Notes under the pieces: model-generated | The model's input: the letters and a program-made list of their open reading frames with translations, nothing else | What the model was told of the DNA's origin: nothing | Database searches by the model: none | Shown here: in pieces, positions 28,505-37,521 of the stretch | Position numbering within the stretch: the first letter of the stretch is position 1 | How the letters are laid out: every line of letters starts with the position of its first letter | Translations under genes and position numbers: made by a program | Source: Halalkalibacter oceani | GTDB taxonomy: Bacteria; Bacillota; Bacilli; Bacillales; Bacillaceae_D | Length of the DNA stretch: 64,000 nucleotides | Assembly (NCBI RefSeq): GCF_023715705.1 | Contig: NZ_JAMBOS010000010.1 | Coordinates: forward strand, 1 to 64,000 | Reading direction: 5' to 3'

Positions 28505-29572
28505 GTGTCTAATGTTCAAATTGAAACGATTACCCGTAAGCAGCTTAGTTATGAGAGCGATTTATATATCGATGTCCGTTCACCGGCTGAATTTGCGGAA
28601 TATCGCCTGCCTGGTGCGGTGAACCTTCCCCTGTTTACAAATGAGGAGAGAGCGAAGATCGGGACGATTTATAAGCAGCAAAGCCGGGAAGCGGCAATTG
28701 AAGCCGGGGTGGCGATTTATGCGCCAAAATGGCCGGATTTCTTTGCGAAGGCGAAAGAGCTGCAGCAGCAGGCTCCCGATAAAAGAATGGTCGTCTACTG
28801 CTGGCGCGGTGGAATGCGCAGTAAGACGGTTGCCGCTACATTGGCCTTGCTCGGAATTGAATGTTACCAGCTTGAGGGTGGGATTCGCACTTTCCGTCAA
28901 TATGTTCAGCAATCGCTTGCCGAGCAGGCGGAAAAGGAGCGGGATTTTGTCGTGATTGCCGGCCATACGGGGACGAGAAAGACGGAAATCCTTTCACGGC
29001 TGGCGGAGAAAGGATTTCCGGTTGTTGATCTGGAAGGACTCGCCGGCCATCGCGGTTCCGTCTTCGGTCATATCGGACTGGCGCAAAAAAGCCAGAAGCA
29101 GTTTGAATATGAACTGATGGCGCGCTTACAGGAGCTTAATGATTCAAGCTATCTGATCATTGAAGCGGAGAGCAGACGTATTGGCCATATCGTCCTGCCT
29201 GAATTCATCATCGAAGGGAAAAAACGGGGGACGAGAGTCGAGCTTGTGTATCCATTTTGGAAACGGGTGGAGCATATTTACAACACGTATCAGCCGGAAC
29301 AGTATGCAAGTGAGATTTGGGAGGCGGTCGAAAAAATTAAAAAGTATGTCACACCGCAGCTGTATAAAGAGTTTGAGTTGTTGCGGGAACAAGGTGATTA
29401 CAGAAAGATGTTCGCCGCCCTGCTTGAATTCTATTATGATCCGCGCTATGCGCATGCCGCAAAGCAGTATTCTTCGACGGCGGAAGTGCTGGAGTACAGC
29501 GAGGTCGATACTGCCGTGGAAAAGCTTATCGCCTTGATTGAACAATGGCAAAGGCAGTCATTACCGCGCTAA
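28505..29572 (+). CDS. mnmH: tRNA 2-selenouridine synthase MnmH (SelU) homologue
   Basis: A 355-aa protein: rhodanese domain (about 1-125, active Cys99 in VVYCWRGGMRS) joined to a P-loop domain. In the family it geranylates and selenates 2-thiouridine at tRNA wobble positions. GTG 28505 is chosen because AGGGAG is eight bases upstream; upstream codons in frame run through the palindrome. The P-loop reads GHTGTRKT (153-160): the Gly before Lys in GxxxxGK[ST] is Arg158 (codon AGA). Downstream residues such as the Gly-His-Arg-Gly-Ser stretch are intact. No selD is in the window. Either activity is altered, or a rare substitution is tolerated. Confidence 0.9.
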   Translation: MSNVQIETITRKQLSYESDLYIDVRSPAEFAEYRLPGAVNLPLFTNEERAKIGTIYKQQSREAAIEAGVAIYAPKWPDFFAKAKELQQQAPDKRMVVYCWRGGMRSKTVAATLALLGIECYQLEGGIRTFRQYVQQSLAEQAEKERDFVVIAGHTGTRKTEILSRLAEKGFPVVDLEGLAGHRGSVFGHIGLAQKSQKQFEYELMARLQELNDSSYLIIEAESRRIGHIVLPEFIIEGKKRGTRVELVYPFWKRVEHIYNTYQPEQYASEIWEAVEKIKKYVTPQLYKEFELLREQGDYRKMFAALLEFYYDPRYAHAAKQYSSTAEVLEYSEVDTAVEKLIALIEQWQRQSLPR

Positions 29573-29703
29573 GAATTCGCCGCGGACAGATAGGGCACAA
29601 TCGAAAAAAGTGGAATGTTGGAAAGCAATTGAATCCTTGTCCGCTTTCATGTATCTTTAAATAGGTGACAAACGCGTTGTTGCCTTAGAAAGGAGTGGGC
29701 AGC

Positions 29704-30213
29704 TTGCAGGATTATTATATTTGGATTTCGACCATCGGAGCTGCGATAATGGCCATACTCGCGATTTTTATTCGGCTGAAAGCGACAAAAAAACCGGCTA
29801 GTGTCAAAAAAATTATTTTACCGCCGATCTTTATGTCGACTGGTTTTTTCATGTTTTTATATGAGCCGGCACGGCCTGATTTTTTACAAGTAGTCGAGGC
29901 GCTTGCCGTTGGAATGTTTTTTTCGATTTTCCTGATTAAAATGTCAAAGTTTGAAATTAGAGAGGATCAGATTTATTTAAAGCGTTCAAAGGCGTTTGCC
30001 TTTCTGTTAATCGGCTTGCTGCTTGTGCGGATTTTGTTTAAAGTCATCATTGGTGATGCGATTGACGTCGAAGAGTTGGCCGGAATGTTTTTTCTGCTCG
30101 CTTATGGCATGATTTTGCCGTGGCGGATTGCGATGTTTTTTCGCTTTAAAAAGGTGGAAAAACAGCTGGAAGCAAACCCGAAATCGAAGTGGATCGTTCC
30201 TGTTGAAACATAA
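29704..30213 (+). CDS. ccdC: CcdC-family membrane protein
   Basis: A 169-aa protein with four or five transmembrane helices of the CcdC/DUF1453 family, linked by name to cytochrome c maturation in B. subtilis though not strictly required there. Landmarks: MSTGFFMFLYEPARP, KMSKFEIREDQIYLKRS. The start is TTG 29704, eight bases after AAAGGAG; GTG 29695 overlaps that ribosome binding site. The neighbour yneK on the opposite strand matches B. subtilis synteny; ccdA is not here. Confidence 0.88.
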   Translation: MQDYYIWISTIGAAIMAILAIFIRLKATKKPASVKKIILPPIFMSTGFFMFLYEPARPDFLQVVEALAVGMFFSIFLIKMSKFEIREDQIYLKRSKAFAFLLIGLLLVRILFKVIIGDAIDVEELAGMFFLLAYGMILPWRIAMFFRFKKVEKQLEANPKSKWIVPVET

Positions 30214-30237
30214 CAATAGGCGGCTACATACAGCTTT

Positions 30238-30284
30238 AGAGCCCGGGCCAAAGGTGAACTCAACCTTGGGTTCCGGGCTTTTTG
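30238..30284 (+). terminator. Terminator between ccdC and yneK
   Basis: AGCCCGG...AAAGGT and ACCTT...CCGGGCT form a stem followed by TTTTT. It separates the convergent ccdC and yneK genes. Confidence 0.85.
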
Positions 30285-30285
30285 C

Positions 30286-30723
30286 TCAGGACGAGCTTTT
30301 TTCAAGCAAATGCTGATAAGGACTTAAATCGACCTGCTTTTCGTTAAGCTTCTTGATTAAAAACTTATGATCGCGCTTTGGCGTCGCTAAAATATAGCCT
30401 TTGATAATATAATCCTGCGTTAATTCCTCAATGTTATCCTCAAGCGCCAGTTCGCCAATTTTGCCGGCGATTTTTCCTTTCGCGACATCGCGGAACAGCT
30501 CCGGTACTGGCTCAACAAGTTCATTTAGCAGTTTTTTATGATCGTCGCTCCACAGGTGCAGCGTTTTTTCAATATAATAGTCCTGCCAATCCAGGATGGA
30601 TTTCCCGTCTTCTTTGGGCAGGCGCTTCAGAAATTTTCGGAACATAAAATACCCGCCAATAAACATCACGGTAATTAGAAAAATCGTCCAAAAGACAATA
30701 AACCACATGAACCACGTAGGCAT
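30286..30723 (-). CDS. yneK: YneK-like membrane-anchored protein (DUF2621)
   Basis: A 145-aa protein: one N-terminal transmembrane helix (FIVFWTIFLITVMFIGGYFMF) and a soluble part with LDWQDYYIEKTLHLWSDDHKKLLNELV, typical of YneK/DUF2621. ATG 30723 has GGGGTGAAG upstream. Convergent with ccdC, as in B. subtilis. Function unknown. Confidence 0.9.
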   Translation of the reverse strand: MPTWFMWFIVFWTIFLITVMFIGGYFMFRKFLKRLPKEDGKSILDWQDYYIEKTLHLWSDDHKKLLNELVEPVPELFRDVAKGKIAGKIGELALEDNIEELTQDYIIKGYILATPKRDHKFLIKKLNEKQVDLSPYQHLLEKSSS

Positions 30724-30821
30724 CTTTCTTCACCCCATCTTTTTCTCCATTTTATCCTAACACAAAAAAAGATTTGCCGCTATGAAATGAGGATGTATGA
30801 TGATAATGGAGGTGATGCAAG

Positions 30822-31235
30822 ATGGGATATTTGGTGAGCTATGGGATTCATGTGCTTGTGTCTGTTGTGTTTTTCCTGCTGATTCCTTTTTCGTATTTAG
30901 TCAAAGGCAGCCTGTTTGATGGGCAGGCACGGCTGTTGCAGGTGCTGCGGATTTATAGATGGATCTTTCGCGCCGGTCATGGAGCGATTGTGGTTTCTTT
31001 CGTGAGCGGCTTGTTTTTGAATGTCGAATGGACAAGCGTATGGTTCCTTGTCGTGCTGCTTCTTTGGCTCGTCATCGCGACTTATTTAGGGCTGGCTAGT
31101 AAGATGACGCGGCAGATTATTGAATCAAATGGAGAAGCGGAAGAGGAGATTGCCAAGCTGAGAGTCTATGGCTTATTTTTAATGCTGAGTGTACTGGCAA
31201 TGTTCGCGGTGAAGTTTCTGCGCTATTTTGTCTAA
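30822..31235 (+). CDS. Four-helix integral membrane protein, unknown
   Basis: A 137-aa protein with about four transmembrane helices (HVLVSVVFFLLIPFSYLV, HGAIVVSFVSGLFL, VWFLVVLLLWLVIATYLGL, LFLMLSVLAMFAVKFL). Very strong ribosome binding site GGAGGTGATG. I do not recognise the family. It is a single gene between yneK and ald. Confidence 0.85.
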   Translation: MGYLVSYGIHVLVSVVFFLLIPFSYLVKGSLFDGQARLLQVLRIYRWIFRAGHGAIVVSFVSGLFLNVEWTSVWFLVVLLLWLVIATYLGLASKMTRQIIESNGEAEEEIAKLRVYGLFLMLSVLAMFAVKFLRYFV

Positions 31236-31369
31236 GTTAATAATTTCCATTGTTTTTGTGAAAACTAACAAATGAAGGACTCCGATTTTTAACATGCGCA
31301 CAATGTCCGGGCAAGGCGGAAAGGCTTATACTGGCAATAGGACATGAAGCTATAAAGGAGGAAGAGATG

Positions 31370-32485
31370 ATGCGAATAGGAGTTCCAAAAGAAATCAAAA
31401 ACAATGAGAACCGGGTGGCAATGACGCCGGCCAGTGTGATGAGTCTTGTCCAGGCCGGGCATCAGGTCACCGTTGAGACAAATGCGGGACTTGGCAGCGG
31501 CTTTGAGGATGAAGCGTACCGGCAGGCCGGGGCCGAAATTGAAGAGGACTGTGCGCTCATATGGGAAAAAGCCGATATGATCATGAAAGTGAAAGAACCG
31601 CTTCCTAGTGAATATCGCCACTTCCGTGAGGGGCTCGTCCTGTTCACCTATCTTCATTTAGCGGCAGCTCCTGAGTTAACGAAGGCGCTTGTCGACAGCG
31701 GTGTGACGGCCATCGCCTATGAGACGGTGCAGGTCGGACGGACGTTGCCACTGTTGACGCCGATGAGCGAAGTGGCCGGGCGGATGGCCGCGCAAATTGG
31801 CGCGCAATTCCTTGAAAAACAGTACGGTGGTACGGGGATTTTATTGTCAGGAGTGCCCGGTGTATCAAGGGGCAACGTGACCGTGATCGGCGGGGGAGTT
31901 GTCGGGACGAACGCGGCTAAAATCGCGATGGGGCTTGGTGCGAATGTGACCATTATCGATTTAAGTCCGGAACGCCTGCGTGAGCTCGATGATTTGTATG
32001 GTTCGGACATCCAGACGTTAATGTCAAATCCGCTGACGATTGCCGAGGCAGTAGCGAGCTCCGACCTTGTTATTGGTGCTGTGCTGATTCCCGGGGCGAA
32101 AGCGCCGAAGCTCGTGACCGAGGAAATGATCAAGCAAATGCGGCCTGGTTCCGTCGTCGTTGATGTCGCGATTGACCAGGGAGGCATCATTGAGACCGTT
32201 GACCGGATTACGACGCATGATGAGCCGACGTATACAAAGCATGATGTCGTCCATTATGCGGTTGCCAATATGCCGGGAGCAGTGCCGCGGACATCGACAA
32301 TTGCCCTGACTAATGTCACTCTGCCATACGCCCTGCAAATCGCCAACAAAGGTGTGGAACGGGCACTGTTGGAAAACAAGGCGCTCCAGCTCGGGTTAAA
32401 TATCGCAAAAGGTCATGTCACCTACGAAGCGGTGGCGCGTGACTTAGGCTATTCCTATGTAGCAGCAGAGCAGGTTTTATCTTAA
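31370..32485 (+). CDS. ald: Alanine dehydrogenase
   Basis: A 371-aa NAD-dependent enzyme that interconverts L-alanine and pyruvate plus ammonia. Motifs: [17 protein letters not shown] at the start, active Lys/His region [11 protein letters not shown] and [13 protein letters not shown], and the NAD-binding [18 protein letters not shown]. Of two adjacent ATGs, 31370 has the better spacing to AAAGGAGG. In B. subtilis it supports use of alanine and sporulation. A terminator follows. Confidence 0.97.
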   Translation: MRIGVPKEIKNNENRVAMTPASVMSLVQAGHQVTVETNAGLGSGFEDEAYRQAGAEIEEDCALIWEKADMIMKVKEPLPSEYRHFREGLVLFTYLHLAAAPELTKALVDSGVTAIAYETVQVGRTLPLLTPMSEVAGRMAAQIGAQFLEKQYGGTGILLSGVPGVSRGNVTVIGGGVVGTNAAKIAMGLGANVTIIDLSPERLRELDDLYGSDIQTLMSNPLTIAEAVASSDLVIGAVLIPGAKAPKLVTEEMIKQMRPGSVVVDVAIDQGGIIETVDRITTHDEPTYTKHDVVHYAVANMPGAVPRTSTIALTNVTLPYALQIANKGVERALLENKALQLGLNIAKGHVTYEAVARDLGYSYVAAEQVLS

Positions 32486-32518
32486 AACTAACGAATCATC
32501 ATCATTTTTCTTAAAAGA

Positions 32519-32565
32519 GGATGTTCCGGGATCAAGAGGGTTGCAGATCTCGGGCATCTTTTTTT
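32519..32565 (+). terminator. Intrinsic terminator after ald
   Basis: GATG..CCGGGATC pairs with GATCTCGG.CATC, followed by seven Ts. Confidence 0.85.
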
Positions 32566-32665
32566 CGTGTACGGTGAAGGTAAAATATCATCACTTTTCC
32601 ATAGCACCTATGGTAAAATCAAATAGAACATTTATGAGATTTTATCGAAAAAGGTCGTGAATGAA

Positions 32666-32860
32666 ATGGAAACAAACGAAGTAGAGATGATATTGAACCA
32701 GCTTCGCCAGCGGGAGCTTGAAGCCTACCGGGTTAAGAAAGAGGATTTTCTCTCTTTTCGGGCTGTATTGACGGCTCAGGAGGATTTTCTGCATTTTCGC
32801 GGAAATGCCCAGCATGGCGGCGAAACGATTTATACATATGAGCCTGGCTGGACGAAATAA
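32666..32860 (+). CDS. Small hypothetical protein, 64 aa
   Basis: Encodes METNEVEMILNQLRQRELEA... ending TYEPGWTK; charged, helical first half and no membrane segment. AAAAAGG precedes either GTG 32657 (2 bases) or ATG 32666 (11 bases). It lies just before the histidine kinase with a 37-bp gap, so could be co-transcribed with it. Family not recognised. Confidence 0.65.
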   Translation: METNEVEMILNQLRQRELEAYRVKKEDFLSFRAVLTAQEDFLHFRGNAQHGGETIYTYEPGWTK

Positions 32861-32897
32861 AAGTCGGCCGTATTTTATAAGAGAAGGTGTTACGACA

Positions 32898-32930
32898 ATG
32901 TCTATTAGAGAAGAAGAGCTGAAGACTTGA
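32898..32930 (+). CDS. Ten-codon leader ORF coupled to the kinase
   Basis: ATG TCT ATT AGA ... ACT TGA encodes MSIREEELKT. It has GAGAAGGTG upstream, and its TGA overlaps the kinase ATG as TGATG, an arrangement typical of translational coupling. The kinase itself has a poor ribosome binding site. Confidence 0.45.
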   Translation: MSIREEELKT

Positions 32931-34180
32931 TGTTCATTGAACTATTATTACAGGTGATTTATATTTTCTTTCCTATATTATTCTATTATTCATTGTTGCG
33001 CCATTATCCGAGACTTAAGCGCTATCATTCTGTTTTGATTGGGCTTATTTGCGGGATTTCGATCTGGCTTTGTATGACATTTCCGATTACTTTTCTCACT
33101 GGAGGGCTGCTCGATGTCCGCAGTGTACCGTGGCTTGCGTCATTTTTGTATGGCAATTTCACCGTCGGAACAATCTTAACGGTCCTGATGATCGTCTATC
33201 GTCTCATTCTAGGCGGAATGGGCTTTTATGTCGTCTTGCTCGCCTATTTATTATCGTATGTGCTCATTTTCTTGTTTTTTAAAGATTATTTGCGCTTCAG
33301 CTTTCGAAAGAAGATCAAGTCGACTTGCTTGTTTATCGTGATCCATTCGTTTTTAATTGTGCTCTTTATTCAAATTATCTTTCCGGCTCTTTTGGATGAA
33401 ATGATCTGGTTTTATCTGTTTAACATCGCCATGCATCTCGTGATGATGTGGGTTGTCGTGTATATGATTGAAACCTTTCGTGAGAATGATTATCTGCATA
33501 TGGAAATGCAAAAGTCGGAAAAGTTGTATATTATCGGACAAATGGCAGCGAGCGTTGCCCATGAAATTCGCAATCCGATGACCGTTGTTAGCGGTTTTAT
33601 GCAGATTCTCTCCAGGTCTGATGAACTGCCGGCCAAGCATAAGGAGCATGTCTCGATTATGACGAATGAGTTGGAGCGGGCCCAGATGATTATTAATGAT
33701 TATTTGACATTGGCCAAGCCTCAAGTCGATAAGGTAGAGAAGATTAATTTGAATCAAGAAATGGAGCTTATTAGCCAAACTTTGTCATCCTATGCGTTAA
33801 TGAATGGAGTGGAGCTTCGTTCAGAAGGACAGGATGGAGAGAGCTTGACGACCTATGGCAGCCGCGAGAAGCTGCAGCAGGTTTTGATCAATATGATCAA
33901 GAATGCAATTGAGGCGAGTCCCGCTCAAGGGGAAGTGACAATTACGCTTTCAAAAGCGAAGGAGTGGGTCTACATTCAGATTATTGATAGGGGAGTCGGC
34001 CTGTCAGAGGAGCAGCTGGCTCAAATTGGAACTCCTTTTTACTCAACGAAGGAGAAGGGGACAGGACTTGGCTTAACGGTCTCGTACAGCATTATTCGCA
34101 GCATGAATGGAACGATTGAAGTGACAAGTAAAAAGGGGGCGGGAACGACTTTTACGATCAAGCTTCCATCTCATTGCTAG
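32930..34180 (+). CDS. KinB-like membrane sensor histidine kinase
   Basis: A 416-aa kinase. The first 190 residues hold about six transmembrane helices and resemble the 5TM-5TMR_LYT sensor found in KinB. The HisKA box is SVAHEIRNPMT, followed by a HATPase_c domain: N box NMIKNAIEAS, G1 DRGVGLSEE, G2 GTGLGLT. There is no response regulator gene next to it, which is usual for sporulation phosphorelay kinases that act on Spo0F. Feeding the phosphorelay is inferred from this similarity. Translation may be coupled to a short leader ORF. Confidence 0.9.
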   Translation: MFIELLLQVIYIFFPILFYYSLLRHYPRLKRYHSVLIGLICGISIWLCMTFPITFLTGGLLDVRSVPWLASFLYGNFTVGTILTVLMIVYRLILGGMGFYVVLLAYLLSYVLIFLFFKDYLRFSFRKKIKSTCLFIVIHSFLIVLFIQIIFPALLDEMIWFYLFNIAMHLVMMWVVVYMIETFRENDYLHMEMQKSEKLYIIGQMAASVAHEIRNPMTVVSGFMQILSRSDELPAKHKEHVSIMTNELERAQMIINDYLTLAKPQVDKVEKINLNQEMELISQTLSSYALMNGVELRSEGQDGESLTTYGSREKLQQVLINMIKNAIEASPAQGEVTITLSKAKEWVYIQIIDRGVGLSEEQLAQIGTPFYSTKEKGTGLGLTVSYSIIRSMNGTIEVTSKKGAGTTFTIKLPSHC

Positions 34181-34252
34181 GAGTACATGGTAAGCCCAAA
34201 GTAAGCAGGAGGAGAACAATGTTCCTGCTTACTGTTAGCTGTGCGCCGTTGC

Positions 34253-35218
34253 TTACTGCCTGCTAAGTAAAAACACGGCGATTTCCTCCAGCTGCTGTTC
34301 GAGGGCGATCGGGTCCTGGAAATAAAACGAGTCCAACTCATATTCCATGACGCGACCGGCCTGGACTGCAGGGAGATCCTGCCACAGCGGGCTGTCCTGG
34401 ATTTCTTTTTTATTCTCCTCGCCGAGCTCACGGACGCCAAGAAGAATATAGTCGGCTTCTGCAAGGTACTCAGGCAGCACTTCAAGCGTGATGCCAGCCC
34501 AGCCGTCTGCAAAGGCGACCTCCTCGACCTTATCCGGAGCGCGTAGACCGAGTTCATTATAAAGGAGCTCGCCTCCGCGTCCATAGGAGGTGCCAAACAA
34601 AAACAATTCTTTTTCGGTGATTTCTAAAATCACGACTGTTTCATTTTTATCAATTACAGCGGAAAGCTCCTGCTTCTTTTTGTTGACTGTTTCGTCGAAA
34701 GCAGCGAGCCACTGTTCCGCCTGCTGTGAGCGGTTTAAAATCGTTCCGATCTCAAGCAGGCGCTCGCGGTAGTCAAGCTGTCCATACGGAAGCAATACGG
34801 TCGGGGCAATTTTTGTTAAGCTGTCATAAAGCTCCTCATTGAATGTAAGAATGAGATCAGGGGTCAGCGAAGCGACTTTTTCAAGTGAGATCGTCGTTTT
34901 ATCACCGACACTTTCAACTCCTTTAAGGAAATCCTGATAATAAGGGGTGTCAAAAACCCAGCCAGATGCGCCGATCGGCGTAAGTCCCGTTGCCAGCACA
35001 TCGCCGACATAATCCTGGTCAATGACAACGACTCTTTCCGGATTGGCGGGCAGCTCGATGACTCCTTTGGCACTTTCATATGTTCTCGTTTCCTCTGCCG
35101 CCGGTTCCGCAGAAGTGGTCGCGTTTTGTTCAGCTTCACCCGCTCCGGTGGCGCCGCAGCCGGCCAGAATAAGGAGAGCCAGTAATACGGCTAGTCTGTT
35201 AGGTAAACATAGCTTCAA
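34253..35218 (-). CDS. Iron-siderophore ABC transporter binding lipoprotein
   Basis: A 321-aa FecB/FhuD-type (TroA fold) lipoprotein. TTG 35218 is chosen because GGAGGTGA is seven bases upstream; a longer frame to 35362 runs through the Fur box. Signal peptide with lipobox LLILAGCGA, then a short Ala/Glu linker, then VVVIDQDYVGDVLATGLTPIG and TPDLILTF, typical of the family. Divergent from two permeases and an ATPase, it delivers ferric siderophore to them. Siderophore type is not deducible. Confidence 0.94.
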   Translation of the reverse strand: MKLCLPNRLAVLLALLILAGCGATGAGEAEQNATTSAEPAAEETRTYESAKGVIELPANPERVVVIDQDYVGDVLATGLTPIGASGWVFDTPYYQDFLKGVESVGDKTTISLEKVASLTPDLILTFNEELYDSLTKIAPTVLLPYGQLDYRERLLEIGTILNRSQQAEQWLAAFDETVNKKKQELSAVIDKNETVVILEITEKELFLFGTSYGRGGELLYNELGLRAPDKVEEVAFADGWAGITLEVLPEYLAEADYILLGVRELGEENKKEIQDSPLWQDLPAVQAGRVMEYELDSFYFQDPIALEQQLEEIAVFLLSRQ

Positions 35219-35241
35219 AAGATCTTCACCTCCTTTTTTGT

Positions 35242-35260
35242 GATAATGATAATCGTTATC
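35242..35260. promoter_or_regulatory. Fur box upstream of the binding protein
   Basis: GATAATGATAATCGTTATC matches the classical 19-bp Fur box at 18 of 19 positions, 24 bp before the TTG start. Confidence 0.92.
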
Positions 35261-35366
35261 GTTAGATTGAAGTATAGCAAGGGTACTTGCATCTGTCCAG
35301 AGCTTTTTGCTTGACTCTTCATATAAGAAAGTTATTGCGTGAACGAAACAAGTACGGTACACTTAT

Positions 35367-35385
35367 GATAATGATTTTCATTATC
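35367..35385. promoter_or_regulatory. Fur box upstream of the permease operon
   Basis: GATAATGATTTTCATTATC matches the Fur box at 17 of 19 positions and lies 38 bp before the first permease gene. Confidence 0.92.
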
Positions 35386-35422
35386 GTATTGCTGTGCTGA
35401 ACGGAAAAGGATTGAGAACCGA

Positions 35423-36487
35423 ATGGATAAGAGAAAAGGCGGAGCTGCTGGGAATGAACAGCTCTATCATGAAGAGGCAAGTAAGGCGACCGGAAGGCCG
35501 GTTGTCTCGATCGTTATATTTGTCACCGGGCTGAGCCTGTTGATTGTTTCATTAGCTGCTTCCATTTCCCTCGGAGCGGCTGAAATAGATTTTATGACAG
35601 TATGGGAGGCAGTCTTTGCCTTTCAGCCTGATGTCACTGCCCATCAAATTATTTATGAACTGCGCATTCCGCGCTCGCTGGCAGCGATGCTCGTTGGCGC
35701 TTTTTTGGCTGTGTCGGGAGCGATTATGCAGGGAATGACGCGTAACCCGCTTGCTTCCCCCTCAATCATGGGTGTAACCGATGGTTCGGCATTTGCGATC
35801 GCGCTTGCCTTTGCCTTCTTTCCGGGAACAGGCTATCTGGGGCTGCTAACCTGGTCATTTGCCGGAGCGGCACTTGGTGCCCTCATCGTTTTCGTCATTG
35901 GCAGCTTTTCGAAAAACGGCTTAACACCGGTGAAGCTGGCCTTGGCCGGAGCGGCGGTCGGCGCCTTGCTGAGTGCGCTTTCTTCGGCCATTGCGATTCA
36001 TTTTAATGTCGCCCAGGATATCAGCTTCTGGTATGCCGGGGGTGTCGCAGGAACGAAATGGATCAGTATTCAGCTTTTAGTCCCGGTCGCGATCATCGGG
36101 TTTGGCCTGGCGCTGTTGATCTCACGCTCCGTGACGGTGCTCAGTTTAGGAGAAGATGTGGCAAAGGGGCTCGGGCAGCGGACGTTTGTGGTGAAGACAG
36201 TCGGTATTCTCGTTGTCGTTCTGCTTACTGGAGCGGCTGTTTCGGTCGGTGGGGCAATTGGATTTGTCGGACTGATTATTCCACATGTCACCCGTTTTTT
36301 GGTTGGGGTTGATTATCGTTACATTATTCCGTGTTCGGCAGTGCTTGGCGGCTTGCTGCTTGTCCTTGCTGACATTGGTGCAAGAATGCTGAATCCTCCC
36401 TATGAAACACCGGTTGGCGTCATTACCGCCCTGATCGGCGTTCCTTTTTTCCTTTACCTTGCTCGTAGTGGAAGGAGGGGATTGTAG
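35423..36487 (+). CDS. FecCD-family siderophore permease 1
   Basis: A 354-aa BtuC/FecCD permease with about nine helices: signature ELRIPRSLAAMLVGAFLAVSGAIMQGMTRNPLASPSIMG and GLIIPHVTR (coupling region) are present. Starts ATG 35423 after AAAGGATTGAG. The extra N-terminal 30 residues are polar. Its TAG overlaps the next gene's GTG. Works as a heterodimer with permease 2. Confidence 0.95.
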   Translation: MDKRKGGAAGNEQLYHEEASKATGRPVVSIVIFVTGLSLLIVSLAASISLGAAEIDFMTVWEAVFAFQPDVTAHQIIYELRIPRSLAAMLVGAFLAVSGAIMQGMTRNPLASPSIMGVTDGSAFAIALAFAFFPGTGYLGLLTWSFAGAALGALIVFVIGSFSKNGLTPVKLALAGAAVGALLSALSSAIAIHFNVAQDISFWYAGGVAGTKWISIQLLVPVAIIGFGLALLISRSVTVLSLGEDVAKGLGQRTFVVKTVGILVVVLLTGAAVSVGGAIGFVGLIIPHVTRFLVGVDYRYIIPCSAVLGGLLLVLADIGARMLNPPYETPVGVITALIGVPFFLYLARSGRRGL

Positions 36488-37506
36488 TGAAAGGAACGGC
36501 AAATATGAAAGCCCTGATCACAATCGGGCTGATTATAATCAGCATCTTGCTTGTATTTATTATAAGTCTTAATCTTGGCGTCATCCGGATTTCACCTGTC
36601 GAAGTGTTTCAGACCTTACTTGGCGCGGGGACAGAGCAGCAGGCTCTTGTCCTGTTTGAATTCCGCCTGCCGCGGATGGTGATCGCTCTTTTAATCGGGG
36701 CCGGCCTGGCTGTGTCAGGGGCGATTTTACAGGGCGTTTCACAGAACGGCCTTGCCGATCCGGGGATTTTAGGCATTAATACCGGCGCCGGCTTTGCCGT
36801 GGTGATGTTTATTTTCTTCTTTGAAGGGGATATGGGCGGTCTTGGGACTCTGTCTATTTTTATAATGCCGCTGTTTGCCTTGACCGGAGCTGCGCTTGCC
36901 GCCTTCCTCATATATGTAATTGCCTGGAAGGATGGCGTCACCCCGATCCGTCTGATTCTCGTCGGGATCGGAATTAATGCCGCGTTTTCCGCGCTGCTGA
37001 TTTATTTTCAGCTGAAGATGAACCCGAACGATTTTATGAGAGCGACAATTTGGCTGGCCGGTCAGATTTGGGGAACAGACTGGCGCTATGTGATGGCACT
37101 GTTGCCATGGATCGCGATTTTAATTCCGTTCGCCTTTTATAAAGCCCGCTACTTAAACGTGCTGCAGCTTGGTGATACGCTCGCAACTGGACTGGGCGCC
37201 AAGGTGGAAAAGGAGCGCCGGCTCCTGCTGTTTATTGCCGTGGCGCTGGCCGGGGCGTGTGTCGCCGTCGGCGGCGGAATTGCTTTTCTAGGTTTAGTCG
37301 CTCCGCATCTGGCGAGAAGGCTCGTCGGTCCGAAGCACCAATGGCTGATTCCGACTTCCGCCTTGCTTGGAGCGTTGCTGCTGCTCGTTGCCGATACGCT
37401 CGGCCGTAATTTGCTCGCCCCGTCGGAAATTCCGGTAGGGATTGTCGTGGCGATTCTCGGGGCGCCGTACTTTATTTACTTACTAATGAAAACGAATGAT
37501 GCATAA
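36487..37506 (+). CDS. FecCD-family siderophore permease 2
   Basis: A 339-aa second permease with ELRIP-like EFRLPRMVIALLIGAG, ILQGVSQNGLADPGILGIN and GLVAPHLAR. The GTG start overlaps the previous stop and has GGAGGGG six bases upstream; an ATG at 36505 is an alternative. Translationally coupled to permease 1 and followed by the ATPase after 15 bp. Confidence 0.95.
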   Translation: MKGTANMKALITIGLIIISILLVFIISLNLGVIRISPVEVFQTLLGAGTEQQALVLFEFRLPRMVIALLIGAGLAVSGAILQGVSQNGLADPGILGINTGAGFAVVMFIFFFEGDMGGLGTLSIFIMPLFALTGAALAAFLIYVIAWKDGVTPIRLILVGIGINAAFSALLIYFQLKMNPNDFMRATIWLAGQIWGTDWRYVMALLPWIAILIPFAFYKARYLNVLQLGDTLATGLGAKVEKERRLLLFIAVALAGACVAVGGGIAFLGLVAPHLARRLVGPKHQWLIPTSALLGALLLLVADTLGRNLLAPSEIPVGIVVAILGAPYFIYLLMKTNDA

Positions 37507-37521
37507 GGAGGATCAGCACAG

